DNA from: Cellvibrionaceae bacterium | GTDB taxonomy: Bacteria; Pseudomonadota; Gammaproteobacteria; Pseudomonadales; Cellvibrionaceae | Assembly: GCA_021151615.1 (NCBI GenBank) | Contig: JAGKXA010000106.1 | Span: 1 to 13,853 of the forward strand | DNA length: 13,853 nucleotides | Reading direction: 5' to 3' | Shown: positions 13,480 to 13,853 of the stretch, piece by piece | Numbering within the stretch: position 1 is the first letter of the stretch | How the letters are laid out: every line of letters begins with the position of its first letter | The notes under the pieces: generated by a model | What the model saw: the letters and a program-made list of their open reading frames with translations, nothing else | The model's database searches: none | What the model was told of the DNA's origin: nothing | Translations under genes and position numbers: made by a program

Positions 13480-13853
13480 ATGAATCACCAGTCGTCGATT
13501 AAAAAGAAAATTGTGATTGTCGGCGGCGGTACGGCCGGCTGGATGGCGGCCAATTTAATGGCGATACGCTGGGCGCATCTTGGTGTCACCATTAGCCTGC
13601 TGGAGTCGCCCCAAATTGGCATTATTGGCGTGGGTGAAGGTTCTACGCCGCAATTAAAAAGTTTTATGGATGCACTGGGAATTGACGAATCTGAATGGAT
13701 GCCACCGTGCAACGCGACCTATAAAGCAGGAATCAGCTTTCGCAATTGGTCCAGTGTGCCTGGCTTCAATCATTATTTTCATCCATTTCCTGCGCAGCCG
13801 GACGACTACACGGCGCCCGCTTTTTTTCACAACAGTTTTGTACGGCGCAAAGG
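13480..13853 (+). CDS. Tryptophan-halogenase-family flavoprotein (N-terminal part, runs off window)
   Basis: The frame is open from ATG 13480 to the right edge; 124 residues are seen. IVIVGGGTAGWMAA (11-24) is the FAD-binding Rossmann motif in the form GxGxxG-W typical of flavin-dependent halogenases, followed by GIIGVGEGSTPQL (47-59) in place of the usual GVGEATIP. Lys82 in ATYKAGISF aligns with the catalytic lysine (Lys79) of PrnA and RebH. The WxWxIP motif and the catalytic Glu would lie beyond the window. The family is common in TonB-receptor clusters of Caulobacter, Xanthomonas and Cellvibrio-type bacteria, where no halogenation product is known, so the name states homology and not a proven reaction. 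No TACGTA site precedes it, and a terminator lies between it and the receptor gene. The ribosome-binding site is weak (GAGAGTGG). Confidence 0.9.
   Translation, partial: MNHQSSIKKKIVIVGGGTAGWMAANLMAIRWAHLGVTISLLESPQIGIIGVGEGSTPQLKSFMDALGIDESEWMPPCNATYKAGISFRNWSSVPGFNHYFHPFPAQPDDYTAPAFFHNSFVRRK

Overview
The window is typical of a carbohydrate-degrading gammaproteobacterium. TonB-dependent uptake, LacI-type control, an SLC45-like sugar/H+ symporter, a lipoprotein glucoamylase and a PEP-CTERM protease together suggest Cellvibrionaceae (Cellvibrio or a relative). This assignment is inferred from gene content; no 16S or marker gene is present.

Layout. Bases 1-1620 hold the 3' part of a MacB/FtsX-type ABC permease gene, a small lipoprotein gene and a strong terminator. 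Bases 1621-2052 hold no convincing gene, only two short dyads. Bases 2053-2970 encode a secreted trypsin-like serine protease with a PEP-CTERM tail. From 3092 to the right edge lies a maltodextrin/alpha-glucan utilisation locus: a LacI-family regulator (+), a sugar MFS transporter (-), a GH15 glucoamylase lipoprotein (-), a GH13 alpha-glucosidase (+), a large TonB-dependent receptor (+), and the first 124 codons of a tryptophan-halogenase-family flavoprotein (+).

How it likely works (inference from families): the receptor takes malto-oligosaccharides across the outer membrane, the lipoprotein glucoamylase trims them outside the inner membrane, the MFS protein imports maltose or short oligosaccharides, and the GH13 enzyme, which has no signal peptide, splits them to glucose in the cytoplasm. 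The set resembles the malA/malY type of maltose locus known from Caulobacter.

The strongest non-coding signal is a family of six near-identical 14-bp palindromes (TGCATACGTATGCA). Four lie between the divergent glucoamylase and alpha-glucosidase genes and two lie upstream of the receptor gene. At each of the three promoters the nearest palindrome centre is followed by exactly 12 nt and then a TTG-beginning -35-like hexamer, with a TAnnnT -10-like hexamer 17-18 bp further on. Such a fixed upstream position next to weak promoters suggests activation as well as, or instead of, repression. The MFS and regulator genes lack the motif. Rho-independent terminators follow the lipoprotein, glucoamylase, alpha-glucosidase and receptor genes, and a nested palindrome fills the gap between the convergent regulator and transporter stops.
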